Source of the DNA: Flavobacterium dankookense
GTDB lineage: Bacteria > Bacteroidota > Bacteroidia > Flavobacteriales > Flavobacteriaceae
DNA length: 64,000 nt
Direction: 5' to 3'
NCBI RefSeq assembly: GCF_004362665.1
Contig: NZ_SNXR01000014.1
Location: forward strand, 186,001-250,000
The position numbers were made by a program, and so were the translations under genes. Positions 9,464-18,014 of this stretch are shown in pieces (positions within the stretch are counted from its first letter, which is position 1; each line of letters starts with the position of its first letter). The notes under the pieces are model-generated. The model did no database searches and was not told the DNA's origin. It saw only the letters and a list, made by a program, of their open reading frames with translations.

Positions 9464-9491
9464 AAAAGGTTTTCGTTTCCGAAAACCTTTT
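9464..9491 (-). terminator. Terminator of tRNA-Asp
   Basis: AAAAGGTTTTCG (9464-9475) and CGAAAACCTTTT (9480-9491) form a perfect 12-bp stem with a 4-nt loop, followed on the minus strand by a T run. It lies 12 nt after the tRNA 3' end. Confidence 0.85.
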
Positions 9492-9502
9492 CCCAATTTT
9501 AG

Positions 9503-9576
9503 CGGTCTGGACGGGACTCGAACCCGCGACCCCATGCGTGACAGGCATGTATTCTAACCAACTGAACTACCAAACC
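9503..9576 (-). tRNA. tRNA-Asp (GTC)
   Basis: The 74-nt minus-strand sequence folds as a tRNA: acceptor GGTTTGG / CCAGACC with one G-T pair, a D arm AGTTCAGTTGGTTAGAA, anticodon stem CATGC / GCATG around the loop CTGTCAC giving anticodon GTC, and T arm GCGGGTTCGAGTCCCGT. The discriminator is G, as expected for Asp. CCA is not encoded. Confidence 0.97.
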
Positions 9577-9593
9577 TTGCTTAATTGCGGTTG

Positions 9594-9623
9594 CAAATAT
9601 ACGATGGATTTTGACATCTGCAA
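9594..9623 (-). promoter_or_regulatory. Promoter of tRNA-Asp: TTG-N19-TATATTTG
   Basis: Minus-strand TTG at 9623-9621 and TATATTTG at 9601-9594 are separated by 19 nt, an exact match to the Bacteroidota consensus. The core ends 17 nt before the mature tRNA 5' end. Confidence 0.8.
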
Positions 9624-9660
9624 CTTTTTTGATAAAAAAAATCAATTTGTTTTTAAATTT

Positions 9661-10587
9661 TTAACCAAATAATTGCTTTTCAACTAAATAGGTTGTCAAA
9701 ATTTTCTCGAAACTTTCTTCTGCAGCTACAGAAACATACTTAATTCCGTTTTGTGCACATGTCATTGCTATTTCTTTAAAATATTGGCTGACTTTTTCTT
9801 CGTATGCTTCTTTTATGTTTTCGGAAAAAATATTTATTTGTTCTCCTGATTCTACGTCAATAAATTTTCTTGGAGCATTGTCAAACTCAAAATTGATTTC
9901 GGTTTTTTTATCATAAACGTGAAAGACAACAACTTTGTGTTTGTTATGTTTTAAATGCTGTAGTGCATTGAATAACTTTTCTTTATCATTATTTTGAAAC
10001 ATATCGGTAAACAAAATAATCATCGAACGGCGATGCATTTTTTCGGCAATTTGATGTAAAAAAGTTATTGTATCGGTAGTTTTTGTTTCTTTTGGATTTT
10101 CTAAAAGATTTTCTAATGTGTTCAAAATCATTCGATGATGGCGATCACTTCCTTTTTCAGGTGCATAATATTCGTATTTGTCGGAATAGATACTTAGTCC
10201 AATGGCATCTCGTTGTTTTTTTAATAAATTCATTAAAACGGCTGATGCTAATACGGAAAATCCAATTTTATTGTGATAGAAAAGTTCGTTCGGCTTTAGT
10301 TTTGGATAATGCATTGAAGACGAATTATCAATTATCAAATGACAACGAAGATTGGTTTCTTCTTCATATTTTTTTGTGTATAATCGATCTGTTTTGGCAA
10401 AAAGTTTCCAGTCTATGTTTTTTGTGCTTTCGCCAACATTATAGATTTTGTGTTCGGCAAATTCTGCTGAAAATCCGTGAAATGGTGATTTGTGCATTCC
10501 GGAAATAAATCCTTCAACGACTTGATTAGCTAGTAATTCAAGGTGTTTAAAGCCTGAGATTATTTCTTTTTGTTCTTCTATTTTCAT
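9661..10587 (-). CDS. DUF58 domain protein, vWA-like
   Basis: A 308-residue cytoplasmic protein. GFISGMHKSPFHGFSAEFAEHKIYNVGES then DIDWKLFAKT-like NIDWKLFAKTDRLYTKKYEEE (residues about 27-80) is the DUF58 signature. LIIDNSSSMHYP (near 88) is a DxSxS-type metal-ion-dependent adhesion site of a von Willebrand A fold. DUF58 proteins usually sit in MoxR-Bat gene clusters; here no MoxR ATPase or BatA/B gene is adjacent, so it stands alone. The function of the family is not established. Confidence 0.85.
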   Translation of the reverse strand: MKIEEQKEIISGFKHLELLANQVVEGFISGMHKSPFHGFSAEFAEHKIYNVGESTKNIDWKLFAKTDRLYTKKYEEETNLRCHLIIDNSSSMHYPKLKPNELFYHNKIGFSVLASAVLMNLLKKQRDAIGLSIYSDKYEYYAPEKGSDRHHRMILNTLENLLENPKETKTTDTITFLHQIAEKMHRRSMIILFTDMFQNNDKEKLFNALQHLKHNKHKVVVFHVYDKKTEINFEFDNAPRKFIDVESGEQINIFSENIKEAYEEKVSQYFKEIAMTCAQNGIKYVSVAAEESFEKILTTYLVEKQLFG

Positions 10588-10658
10588 AACTTCAAAGATA
10601 TTGAAAGGTTTACAAACTATCTTCTAAAAGTTTATTAAAATGCTATGGTTGTTTTTTT

Positions 10659-10766
10659 AGCCCCGATTGTAGTGGAAATCCTTTTTTACTTTTTTTGTCT
10701 TTAGACATCCCGAAATTTCGGGACAGGATGACAAAAAAATTAAAAAAGATTGAAACGGAAAGCGGG
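10659..10766 (+). repeat. Interspersed hairpin element, copy 1
   Basis: Left flank AGCCCCGATTGTAGTGG (10659-10675), then a long stem: arms 10681-10699 and 10730-10748 match at 18 of 19 positions. The right flank is GATTGAAACGGAAAGCGGG (10748-10766). The loop carries the palindrome CCCGAAATTTCGGG (10709-10722). It lies between the DUF58 gene and trxA. The same flanks recur at five other places in the window. Confidence 0.85.
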
Positions 10767-10807
10767 AACATGGTTTATTTTATTGACTTAGAATCGCTTC
10801 AAATTAA

Positions 10808-10836
10808 AAAAGCCTGACGATAAACATCAGGCTTTT
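10808..10836 (-). terminator. Terminator of trxA
   Basis: AAAAGCCTGA (10808-10817) pairs with TCAGGCTTTT (10827-10836) over a 9-nt loop; a T run follows on the minus strand. Confidence 0.85.
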
Positions 10837-10856
10837 AAACTCTTTTTCATTTTATA

Positions 10857-11174
10857 TTACAATAATGCATCGATTGCATCTGTGTATGTCTTTTTAGGTG
10901 CAACGCCTACTTGACGACCTACTACTTCACCGTTTTGGAAAACTAATACGGTTGGAATGTTTCTTACGCCATATTTTGCTGCAAATTCTTGGTTTGCGTC
11001 TACGTCAACTTTTCCAACTGTTGCTTTTCCTTCGTATTCTGTTGCGATTTCGTCGATAACTGGTCCAACCATTCTACATGGTCCGCACCAAGCTGCCCAA
11101 AAATCTACTACTACTGGTTTATCTGATTTTAATACTACTTCGTCAAAAGTAGCATCTGTTATTGCTAATGCCAT
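10857..11174 (-). CDS. trxA: Thioredoxin
   Basis: A 105-residue classical thioredoxin. The redox site WCGPC is at residues 29-33 after VVDFWAA, and the cis-proline loop is in VRNIPTVLVF. There is no signal peptide, so it acts in the cytoplasm as a general protein disulfide reductase. It is monocistronic: it has its own -7 element at 11213-11220 and terminator at 10808-10836. Confidence 0.97.
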   Translation of the reverse strand: MALAITDATFDEVVLKSDKPVVVDFWAAWCGPCRMVGPVIDEIATEYEGKATVGKVDVDANQEFAAKYGVRNIPTVLVFQNGEVVGRQVGVAPKKTYTDAIDALL

Positions 11175-11212
11175 ATTTTTTAATTTTAAAAATTGTTTAA
11201 CTTTTATAAGTG

Positions 11213-11220
11213 CAAATTTA
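11213..11220 (-). promoter_or_regulatory. -7 element TAAATTTG of trxA
   Basis: Minus-strand TAAATTTG ends 38 nt before the trxA ATG. No TTG lies at the usual 19-23 nt spacing. Confidence 0.55.
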
Positions 11221-11291
11221 ATTATTAAAAACTTAATTTATTGTTAATTGAAAATTAGTTTTGACTATTTGAGAATTGTTAGAATTGATAC

Positions 11292-14200
11292 TTAATTGAG
11301 TTTGAAGTCGACTTGCATTTTCTGTAATTCTGCCAATAATTCATTTGAAATTTTTACTTTCATTTTTCTGCTTGGCATTGAAAGTCGGGTTACAATGTGA
11401 TTTTCATCGATTGATTCTTCTAAATCTAATTCTGTTTCATCCACGATTGTTGTGTCTAAATCATCTTCTACAGATTCGTTATTTATATTTGTTATGATTG
11501 GTTTTAGTTCGACTTGTTTTCTTATTTTTTCAATTTCTACTACTTCAAAAGCTACTTGATGTTCTCCTTTGTTTTGGATAAACAATTGACTCAATTCTTC
11601 GATAAACTTTTGTTGTAATTCTTTTATGTTCAGCAGAACAATAATTTTTTTAGCGTAGATTTCCAAAACGTCTGCAAGCATTTTGGCTTCCATAAACTGC
11701 AGTCTTGGCTCCGATTTTTTTCCTGTTTCGCGGTTTACCCAACCATCTTTTACCAAAACTTTAAAATAGACAAATTGATTTTGAACTAAGAAATGACGAA
11801 ACTTTAAATAATCTTCATCAAAAATTCGAAACTCAAAACTCTCATCATATCCTTCTAACAAAAATGTTGCCCAACCTTTTCCATTCTTAGCTGTGCGATG
11901 TTGAACATTGGTGATAATTCCGCCAAAAGTGAGTGTTTTACCTACTACGTTTTCAAGACTTTTTAATTGCTCTAATTTAGTATTGCAAAAATATTGCATT
12001 TGAAATTTATAATCATCAAGCGGATGTCCGGAAATATAAATGCCTACTACTTCTTTTTCTCTTGATAATTTTTCCATTGTGCTCCATTCGTCACATGGTG
12101 GAACAATTGGTTCTGCGATTTGAATTTCACTTGCTTCGCCAAACAAACTTACTTGGGATGAATTTTCGTTTTCTTGAAACTTACTTCCATAACGAATTGC
12201 TTTTTCTAAAAACGTAATTCCTTCGCCTTCTATGTGAAAATATTGCGCTCGGTGCGTTTCTGAAAAACCATCAAATCCACCAGCCAAGGCTAAACTTTCG
12301 AATGCTTTTTTATTAGCAGCTCGAAGGTCAATTTTTTTGGCTAAATCAAATATTGATTTATAAGGTGAATCTTTTCTGTTTTGAACAATTGTGTCAACAG
12401 CTGGCGCGCCAACACCTTTGATTGCTCCCATTCCAAATCGAACTGCATAATTATCGTTTACTGTGAACTTATAAAACGACTCATTTACATCTGGACCAAG
12501 AACAGTCAATCCCATGCGTTTACATTCTTCCATAAAGAAGGAAACTTGTTTGATGTCGTTCATGTTATTAGATAAAACGGCAGCCATATATTCTGCAGGA
12601 TAATTGGCTTTTAAATAGGCGGTTTGATAAGCAATCCAAGCATAACACGTTGAATGCGATTTGTTAAACGCATATTCAGCAAAAGCTTCCCAGTCTTTCC
12701 AGATTTTTTCTAGTTTTTCGGCAGAATGACCTTTGGCTTCAGCTTGAGAAATAAATTTTGGTTTCATTTTATCCAAAACATCACGCTGTTTTTTCCCCAT
12801 TGCTTTACGCAAAACGTCGGCATCACCTTTAGAAAAATCGGCTAATTTTTGTGACAAAAGCATTACTTGCTCTTGATAAACCGTAATTCCGTAAGTATCT
12901 TTTAGTAATTCTTCGCAGGCATCAAGATCGTAAACAATTTCTTCTTCACCGTTTTTACGTTTGATAAAACTCGGAATGTAAGCAATTGGACCTGGACGAT
13001 ATAATGCATTCATGGCAATCAAATCGGGAAAAACCGTCGGCTTTAATTCCTTCATGTATTTTTGCATTCCAGGACTTTCATATTGAAAAATACCAACGGT
13101 TTCTCCACGTTGAAAAAGTTCGTATGTCTTGACGTCATCAATTGGAAATTCATCAGGATTGAGTTCAATTCCCGAACGATATTTAACTAATTTAACCGTG
13201 TCTTTTATTAATGTTAGGGTTTTTAAACCCAAGAAATCCATCTTTAATAATCCCGCACTTTCAACGACTGAGTTATCAAATTGCGTAACATACAAATCAG
13301 AATCTTTGGCCGTTGCCACTGGAACGAAATTAGTTATATCGTCTGGCGTGATGATTACACCACAAGCATGAATTCCAGTATTTCTTAAATTTCCTTCTAA
13401 TATTTGAGCTTGCTGAATGGTTTCTCCACCCAAATCAGAAGATTTTCCTAAGGAGATTAGTTCTTTTACTTTTTCAAAATCTTCGGGACGCAAAGCTGCT
13501 TTTAGCTTTGCTTCTTCCATGGAAAATATCTTTGCTAAATTCAGCGTAGTTGGAATCAGCTTCGCAATTTTATCGGCTTCAAACAAGGGTAAGTCTAGAA
13601 CTCTCGCTGTATCACGAACCGATGATTTCGCAGCCATCGTTCCATAAGTGATAATTTGTGCTACTTGTTTGGAGCCGTATTTATTGATTACATAATCCAT
13701 TACTTTACTTCGCCCTTCATCATCAAAGTCGATATCAATATCGGGAAGCGAAACCCTATCTGGATTCAGAAAACGCTCAAAAAGCAAATTGTACATTAAT
13801 GGATCAATGTTGGTAATTCCAAGACAATAAGCTACCACAGAACCTGCTGCAGAACCACGACCTGGACCAACGGAAACTCCCATTTTTCTTGCCTCGGCAA
13901 TGAAATCTTGTACAATCAAAAAATAACCTGGATAACCTGAGTTTTCAATAGTTTTTAGCTCAAAATCGATTCGCTCCCGTATTTCTGGAGTAATTTCGGT
14001 ATATCTTCTTTCAGCACCTTTATAAGTTAAATAATTTAAAAATTTATTTTCGCCTCGTTTTCCGCTATCGGCTTTATCTTCTTCGACAAGAAATTCGGTT
14101 GGAATGTCAAATTTGGGTAGTAAAACTTCTCGAGCCAAATCAAAAATTTCAATTTTAGCTACAATTTCACCAACATTAGAAATAGCTTCTGGAAAATCAT

Positions 14201-15806
14201 GGAATAATTGTTTCATTTCTTCTCCAGATTTGAAATAATATTCTTGATTTGGCAAACCATATCGGTAACCTCTTCCCCTTCCTATTGGTGTAGATTGTTT
14301 TTCACCGTCACGAACACAAAGAAGAATATCGTGTGCGTTTGCATCTTCTTTGTTGACATAGAAAACATTATTGGTAGCCACTGTTTTTATGTTATGCTTT
14401 TTGGCTAAATCGATAAGCGAATTATTAACTCTATTTTCATCTTCTTGATTATGTCGCATCAATTCGATGTAAAAATCGTCTTCAAAATTTTCTTTCCACC
14501 AAAGCAGCGATTCCTCCGCTTGATTTTCACCAATATTTAAAAGTTTACTTGAAATTTCTCCATATAAACTTCCTGACAATACAATAATATCTTCTTTGTA
14601 TTGTTGAATAACCTGTTTGTCAATTCTTGGCACATAATAAAATCCTTCAGTAAATGCTATTGAAGACATTTTTGCTAGATTATGATAGCCTTTTTTATTT
14701 TTTGCCAGCAAGACAATTTGATATCCGTTGTCTTTTCTAGACTTATCTTTGTGATTATCACAAACGAAAAACTCGCAACCAACAATAGGTTTTATAATGG
14801 TTTCGGTTGGTGTTTCACCAGATTCGATGGCAGCTTTGTTTTTTGCTTCTGCTGATTTATTGTGGTATAAAATATCTCTAACAAAATGAAAAGCACCCAT
14901 CATGTTTCCAATGTCGGTAATGGCTACGGCAGGCATTTTGTTTTGAACGGCAGCTTTTACTAAATCTTTGACGCTAATGGTAGATTGCAGTACAGAAAAC
15001 TGCGTATGATTATGCAAATGAACAAAATCAACATCTACTAGAACTTGTTGATTTTGTTTGGCTTCTTCTTTAGAAATTACTGGTGTTTCTTTGGGTTGAA
15101 ATTGTTTTCTAATTTCATCCGAAGCTGCTTTTAGATTAATATGTTTTAATCCAATCAGCGGAATTTCTTTTGGATTTTGTTGATTAAATTCTTTAAAATA
15201 ATCAGCAGGAACATCTAGTTCTTCTTTTGTGAAAACCTCTCTTCTTATTAACTCTAAAAAACATCTTGTGGTTGCTTCAACGTCAGCAGTTGCATTGTGA
15301 GCCTCGTCAAAAGGCTTGTTGAAGAGATATTGATGTAATTCTGTTAGTGTTGGTAATTTAAATCTTCCTCCTTTTCCTCCAGGAAGTTTTAAAATTGATG
15401 CGGTAACTTCTGTACAAGTATCTAAAACTGGCATTGCCGCCATTGGTGAATCGATTCCCATTCGATAAAATTCGCAACCCATAATGTTGACATCAAAACC
15501 AACGTTTTGTCCAACAATAAATTTAGCTTTTGCAAGTGCAGTATTGAATTTTTCTAAAACTTCTACTAACGGAATGCCATTTTGTTGTGCTAACTCTGTT
15601 GAAATTCCGTGTATTCTTTCTGCATCATAAGGAATATTAAATCCGTCTGGATTTACTAAATAATCTTGATGCTCGATTAGATTTCCCATGGAGTCGTGCA
15701 ACTGCCATGCTATTTGGATGCATCTTGGCCAGTTATCTGTATCAGTAATTGGAGCTGACCATTTTCTTGGCAAACCAGTGGTTTCGGTATCAAAGATTAA
15801 ATACAT
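11292..15806 (-). CDS. dnaE: DNA polymerase III alpha subunit with N-terminal DnaQ-type exonuclease
   Basis: A 1504-residue replicative polymerase. Residues 1-190 are a DEDDh 3'-5' exonuclease: FDTETTG (D6, E8), VGQNVGFDVNIMG near 98, and HNATADVEATT near 170. The PHP domain starts with VHLHNHTQFS at H263. The polymerase palm carries the catalytic Asp triad in PDIDIDFDDEGR (D689, D691, D693). A C-terminal OB-fold region follows (TLTFGGIITNVQHRTAKNGK). DnaE of Proteobacteria is about 1160 residues and uses a separate DnaQ; here the proofreading domain is covalently attached, so proofreading would be in cis. Fused forms are, to my knowledge, usual in Bacteroidota. Confidence 0.95.
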   Translation of the reverse strand: MYLIFDTETTGLPRKWSAPITDTDNWPRCIQIAWQLHDSMGNLIEHQDYLVNPDGFNIPYDAERIHGISTELAQQNGIPLVEVLEKFNTALAKAKFIVGQNVGFDVNIMGCEFYRMGIDSPMAAMPVLDTCTEVTASILKLPGGKGGRFKLPTLTELHQYLFNKPFDEAHNATADVEATTRCFLELIRREVFTKEELDVPADYFKEFNQQNPKEIPLIGLKHINLKAASDEIRKQFQPKETPVISKEEAKQNQQVLVDVDFVHLHNHTQFSVLQSTISVKDLVKAAVQNKMPAVAITDIGNMMGAFHFVRDILYHNKSAEAKNKAAIESGETPTETIIKPIVGCEFFVCDNHKDKSRKDNGYQIVLLAKNKKGYHNLAKMSSIAFTEGFYYVPRIDKQVIQQYKEDIIVLSGSLYGEISSKLLNIGENQAEESLLWWKENFEDDFYIELMRHNQEDENRVNNSLIDLAKKHNIKTVATNNVFYVNKEDANAHDILLCVRDGEKQSTPIGRGRGYRYGLPNQEYYFKSGEEMKQLFHDFPEAISNVGEIVAKIEIFDLAREVLLPKFDIPTEFLVEEDKADSGKRGENKFLNYLTYKGAERRYTEITPEIRERIDFELKTIENSGYPGYFLIVQDFIAEARKMGVSVGPGRGSAAGSVVAYCLGITNIDPLMYNLLFERFLNPDRVSLPDIDIDFDDEGRSKVMDYVINKYGSKQVAQIITYGTMAAKSSVRDTARVLDLPLFEADKIAKLIPTTLNLAKIFSMEEAKLKAALRPEDFEKVKELISLGKSSDLGGETIQQAQILEGNLRNTGIHACGVIITPDDITNFVPVATAKDSDLYVTQFDNSVVESAGLLKMDFLGLKTLTLIKDTVKLVKYRSGIELNPDEFPIDDVKTYELFQRGETVGIFQYESPGMQKYMKELKPTVFPDLIAMNALYRPGPIAYIPSFIKRKNGEEEIVYDLDACEELLKDTYGITVYQEQVMLLSQKLADFSKGDADVLRKAMGKKQRDVLDKMKPKFISQAEAKGHSAEKLEKIWKDWEAFAEYAFNKSHSTCYAWIAYQTAYLKANYPAEYMAAVLSNNMNDIKQVSFFMEECKRMGLTVLGPDVNESFYKFTVNDNYAVRFGMGAIKGVGAPAVDTIVQNRKDSPYKSIFDLAKKIDLRAANKKAFESLALAGGFDGFSETHRAQYFHIEGEGITFLEKAIRYGSKFQENENSSQVSLFGEASEIQIAEPIVPPCDEWSTMEKLSREKEVVGIYISGHPLDDYKFQMQYFCNTKLEQLKSLENVVGKTLTFGGIITNVQHRTAKNGKGWATFLLEGYDESFEFRIFDEDYLKFRHFLVQNQFVYFKVLVKDGWVNRETGKKSEPRLQFMEAKMLADVLEIYAKKIIVLLNIKELQQKFIEELSQLFIQNKGEHQVAFEVVEIEKIRKQVELKPIITNINNESVEDDLDTTIVDETELDLEESIDENHIVTRLSMPSRKMKVKISNELLAELQKMQVDFKLN

Positions 15807-15860
15807 TAAGATTTTAGATTTATGCCTTTAGATTTATGATTTATGAGGTTTATCGTAAAT
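15807..15860. repeat. Degenerate TTTAGATTTATGA-type tandem repeat before dnaE
   Basis: Short units resembling TTTAGATTTATG recur between the dnaE start and about 15852. Similar low-complexity repeats abut several other gene starts in the window. Confidence 0.5.
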
Positions 15861-15886
15861 TGAAATCAAAGCTTTTTTAGTAAAAT

Positions 15887-15917
15887 CAAAAGTACATTTA
15901 AAGGAAGTAATTGTCAA
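15887..15917 (-). promoter_or_regulatory. Promoter of dnaE: TTG-N20-TACTTTTG
   Basis: Minus-strand TTG (within TTGACA) at 15917-15915 and TACTTTTG at 15894-15887 are spaced by 20 nt. The leader to the dnaE ATG would be about 75 nt. Confidence 0.7.
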
Positions 15918-15939
15918 TTTTAGTTATTAACAAAAACAA

Positions 15940-15967
15940 AAAACCATCCGCAAAAAGGGATGGTTTT
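15940..15967 (-). terminator. Terminator of the RRM gene
   Basis: AAAACCATCC (15940-15949) pairs with GGATGGTTTT (15958-15967); the minus strand continues TTGTTTTTG. Confidence 0.85.
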
Positions 15968-15990
15968 CGTTTATTCTATGATGCTATTAT

Positions 15991-16356
15991 TTAGTATCTT
16001 CCTCTGTTGCTATTTCCTCCGCCGCTGTAGTTTCCACCACCACGAGAGTTTCCACCACCATTATAACCACTTCCGCCTGAACGGTTGTTGTTGAAAGATC
16101 TTCTTTCTCCTTCTGGTTTTGGTTCAGATTTGTTCACTACAATTGTACGACCGTCAACAGTTGCACCATTTAATTCTTCAATTGCTTTCAATGCTTCTTC
16201 ATCGTTAGGCATTTCAACAAAACCAAATCCTTTACTTCTTCCAGTAAATTTATCAGTTACAACTTTAACAGTATCAACTGCTCCATAAGCCTCAAAAGAC
16301 TCTCTTAAATCTGCTTCCTCAATACTCCAAGGAAGGCTTCCAACAAAAATGTTCAT
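15991..16356 (-). CDS. RRM RNA-binding protein with Gly-rich tail
   Basis: A 121-residue single-RRM protein. RNP2 is IFVGSLP at residues 3-9 and RNP1 is SKGFGFVEM near 43-51. The last 35 residues are Gly/Asn/Arg-rich with SGGGN and RGGGNYSGGG repeats, as in bacterial and plant glycine-rich RNA-binding proteins. Such proteins bind single-stranded RNA and are often cold- or stress-induced. The gene is monocistronic, with a terminator at 15940-15967. Confidence 0.93.
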   Translation of the reverse strand: MNIFVGSLPWSIEEADLRESFEAYGAVDTVKVVTDKFTGRSKGFGFVEMPNDEEALKAIEELNGATVDGRTIVVNKSEPKPEGERRSFNNNRSGGSGYNGGGNSRGGGNYSGGGNSNRGRY

Positions 16357-16378
16357 ATTAAATCTTTAAAAATTTTCT

Positions 16379-16386
16379 CAAAGGTA
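16379..16386 (-). promoter_or_regulatory. -7 element TACCTTTG of the RRM gene
   Basis: Minus-strand TACCTTTG ends 22 nt before the ATG at 16356. Confidence 0.55.
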
Positions 16387-16441
16387 GGCTAAAAAAACAT
16401 AACTAATTGATTATTTTGATTATATTAATTTAAAAAAACAA

Positions 16442-16467
16442 AAAAGCCATCAAAAACGATGGCTTTT
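16442..16467 (-). terminator. Terminator of the 16.5-17.2 kb lipoprotein gene
   Basis: AAAAGCCATC (16442-16451) pairs with GATGGCTTTT (16458-16467), followed on the minus strand by TTTTTTGTTTTTTT from the preceding A-rich run. Confidence 0.85.
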
Positions 16468-16490
16468 CTATTTTATTGTATAATAAGTAT

Positions 16491-17204
16491 TTACAATGAA
16501 GGATAAATAGGAACGTTATAAAATTCTCCTTGTTGATAATTCATGATTTCGCCACCAAGAGGATTATTATTGGTGTTTACTGCATTGAATTTGAATTTTC
16601 CTGACACAGTCATTTTCACATTATCGAATTTTGTTATTTCAATTTCTCCATTGCTGTTCTGAACATTCAATATTCTAAATCTACAATTTAAATTTCCACC
16701 AGTCACTGTTATAAGGTCACCAGCCATGTAAGCATTTCCTCTTGAAGAAAGCGCAATATTTGTTACAACTCCCGAAGCATTTGTAGTTAGATTAACGCTC
16801 AATCCGCTTCCGCTTCCTCCAGTAGTAGCTACAGAAGAAGCATCTTCATAACCTGTTCCTCCAGAGACTAAAGTAATCGCTGAAACTGGTCCAGGTGATG
16901 GGATTGTTGCATATTCTAATTCAAATCCATCTAAACTAGATGAATAAGTTGCAAAATTATCTGGATTAATAGTTCCTAACGAAAATTTGTTTAGATTAGT
17001 GTTGCTTGTTCCAAGTGTAACTGTTTCGTACTCAGTGTAAGCTTCGATGGTAAGCTTACCATCAGTTAGATATGCTCTTGCATCGTTAGCTCTCCAAAAA
17101 ACATCATTCTGCAATGCTTGAAATCCTGGATCGCTAAACTTTACGTTCTCTTCACAAGAAGAAAAAGCAACTAAAATGATAAATAGGGACAATAATTTTT
17201 TCAT
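16491..17204 (-). CDS. Lipoprotein, probable DUF6252 type with Gly-rich insert
   Basis: A 237-residue lipoprotein: signal peptide to AFSSC17. The flanks, NDVFWRANDARAYLTDGKLTIEA and GKFKFNA..GGEIMNYQQGEFYNVPI, resemble DUF6252 proteins of Bacteroidota, whose role is unknown. Between them lies a segment, about residues 105-170, rich in Gly, Ser and Thr (TLVSGGTGYEDASS, VTGG), of a beta-prism/tail-fibre-like appearance and different in composition from the rest. It is monocistronic and surface exposure is possible. Confidence 0.7.
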   Translation of the reverse strand: MKKLLSLFIILVAFSSCEENVKFSDPGFQALQNDVFWRANDARAYLTDGKLTIEAYTEYETVTLGTSNTNLNKFSLGTINPDNFATYSSSLDGFELEYATIPSPGPVSAITLVSGGTGYEDASSVATTGGSGSGLSVNLTTNASGVVTNIALSSRGNAYMAGDLITVTGGNLNCRFRILNVQNSNGEIEITKFDNVKMTVSGKFKFNAVNTNNNPLGGEIMNYQQGEFYNVPIYPSL

Positions 17205-17324
17205 TTTCTAATATTTTTATCCACAAAAATAACTTTTTAATATAAAAATGCTAACATATTCAGAAAAAATAAATGTTAAAAATTCTGTCAAGCTGAGGAA
17301 ACACAAATAAAAAATAAATTCTAA

Positions 17325-17354
17325 TTGGTTGTTAATTAAAAAAAACTATCTTTG
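17325..17354 (+). promoter_or_regulatory. Promoter of rpsP: TTG-N19-TATCTTTG
   Basis: TTG at 17325-17327 and TATCTTTG at 17347-17354, spaced 19 nt, match the consensus exactly. Transcription would start near 17360. Confidence 0.8.
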
Positions 17355-17402
17355 CACCCTTAAAATAATCGAGGTCGAGAACCTCAAATTAATCAAAAGA
17401 TT
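17355..17402 (+). promoter_or_regulatory. Structured leader of rpsP
   Basis: The leader of about 45 nt contains GAGGT-CGAGA-ACCTC at 17371-17385, a 5-bp stem with a 5-nt loop, just before the start codon. A ribosomal-protein leader for S16 in Flavobacteria has, as far as I recall, been proposed from comparative genomics; this could be an instance. The start codon is 18 nt after the stem. Confidence 0.5.
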
Positions 17403-18002
17403 ATGTCAGTAAAAATTAGATTACAAAGACACGGTAAAAAACAAAAGCCTTTTTACTGGATCGTAGCAGCTGATGCTCGCTCAAAAAGAGATGGTAGATA
17501 CCTTGAAAAATTAGGAACTTACAATCCAAACACCAATCCTGCAACTATTGATTTAAACCTTGACCAAGCGGTTCAATGGTTACACAATGGTGCTCAACCA
17601 ACTGATACTGCTAGAGCTATCCTTTCTTACAAAGGTGCTTTATTAAAACATCACCTAGATGGTGGAGTTCGTAAAGGAGCTTTGACACAAGATCAAGCTG
17701 ATGCAAAATTGGCTACTTGGTTAGAAGAAAAATCAGGTAAAGTAAATGCTAAAAAAGAAGGTTTATCTAAAGCTCAACAAGCTGAAAAAGCGAAAGCATT
17801 GAAAGCCGAAAAAGAAGCTAATGACAAACGTGCTGCTGCTGCCGCAGAAGCTGCAAAAGTAGAAGAAGAAGCTGCGGTTGAAGAAGTTGTAGCAGAAGAA
17901 ACTACTGCTGAAGTAGCTGTTGAGGAAACTCCAGCTGTTGCAGAAGTTGCTACAGAAGAAGCACCTGCTGCTGAAGAAGCAAGTGAAGAAACAGAAGCTT
18001 AA
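17403..18002 (+). CDS. rpsP: Ribosomal protein S16 with long acidic/Ala-rich tail
   Basis: Residues 1-80 are the S16 core (VKIRLQRHGKKQKPFYWIV, then LEKLGTYNP). The remaining 120 residues are an extension: a helical Lys/Ala/Glu part (residues about 100-150) then a Glu/Ala/Val-rich end made of near-repeats such as EVVAEE, EVAVEE and EEAPAAEE. E. coli S16 has 82 residues; tails of this kind are seen in Bacteroidota. It is the first gene of rpsP-rimM. Confidence 0.96.
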   Translation: MSVKIRLQRHGKKQKPFYWIVAADARSKRDGRYLEKLGTYNPNTNPATIDLNLDQAVQWLHNGAQPTDTARAILSYKGALLKHHLDGGVRKGALTQDQADAKLATWLEEKSGKVNAKKEGLSKAQQAEKAKALKAEKEANDKRAAAAAEAAKVEEEAAVEEVVAEETTAEVAVEETPAVAEVATEEAPAAEEASEETEA

Positions 18003-18014
18003 TAATTTGCGATA

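Larger units (their letters stand above)
9206..9502. other. Structured intergenic region between esterase and tRNA-Asp
   Basis: No gene is supported over these 297 bases. The region holds several inverted repeats: an imperfect stem around 9287-9331, a terminator-like hairpin at 9348-9379, GGTCTA..TAAACC at 9384-9400, ATACGA..TCGTAT just beyond it, and a strong terminator at 9464-9491. An untranslated small RNA between the two terminators is conceivable but unproven. Confidence 0.5.

Noticed and set aside
9323..9535. 70-residue minus-strand reading frame
   Set aside because: It runs through the tRNA-Asp gene and its terminator; the structural RNA explains this sequence.
10083..10508. 141-residue plus-strand frame
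   Set aside because: It lies opposite the DUF58 gene and shows no protein-like pattern.
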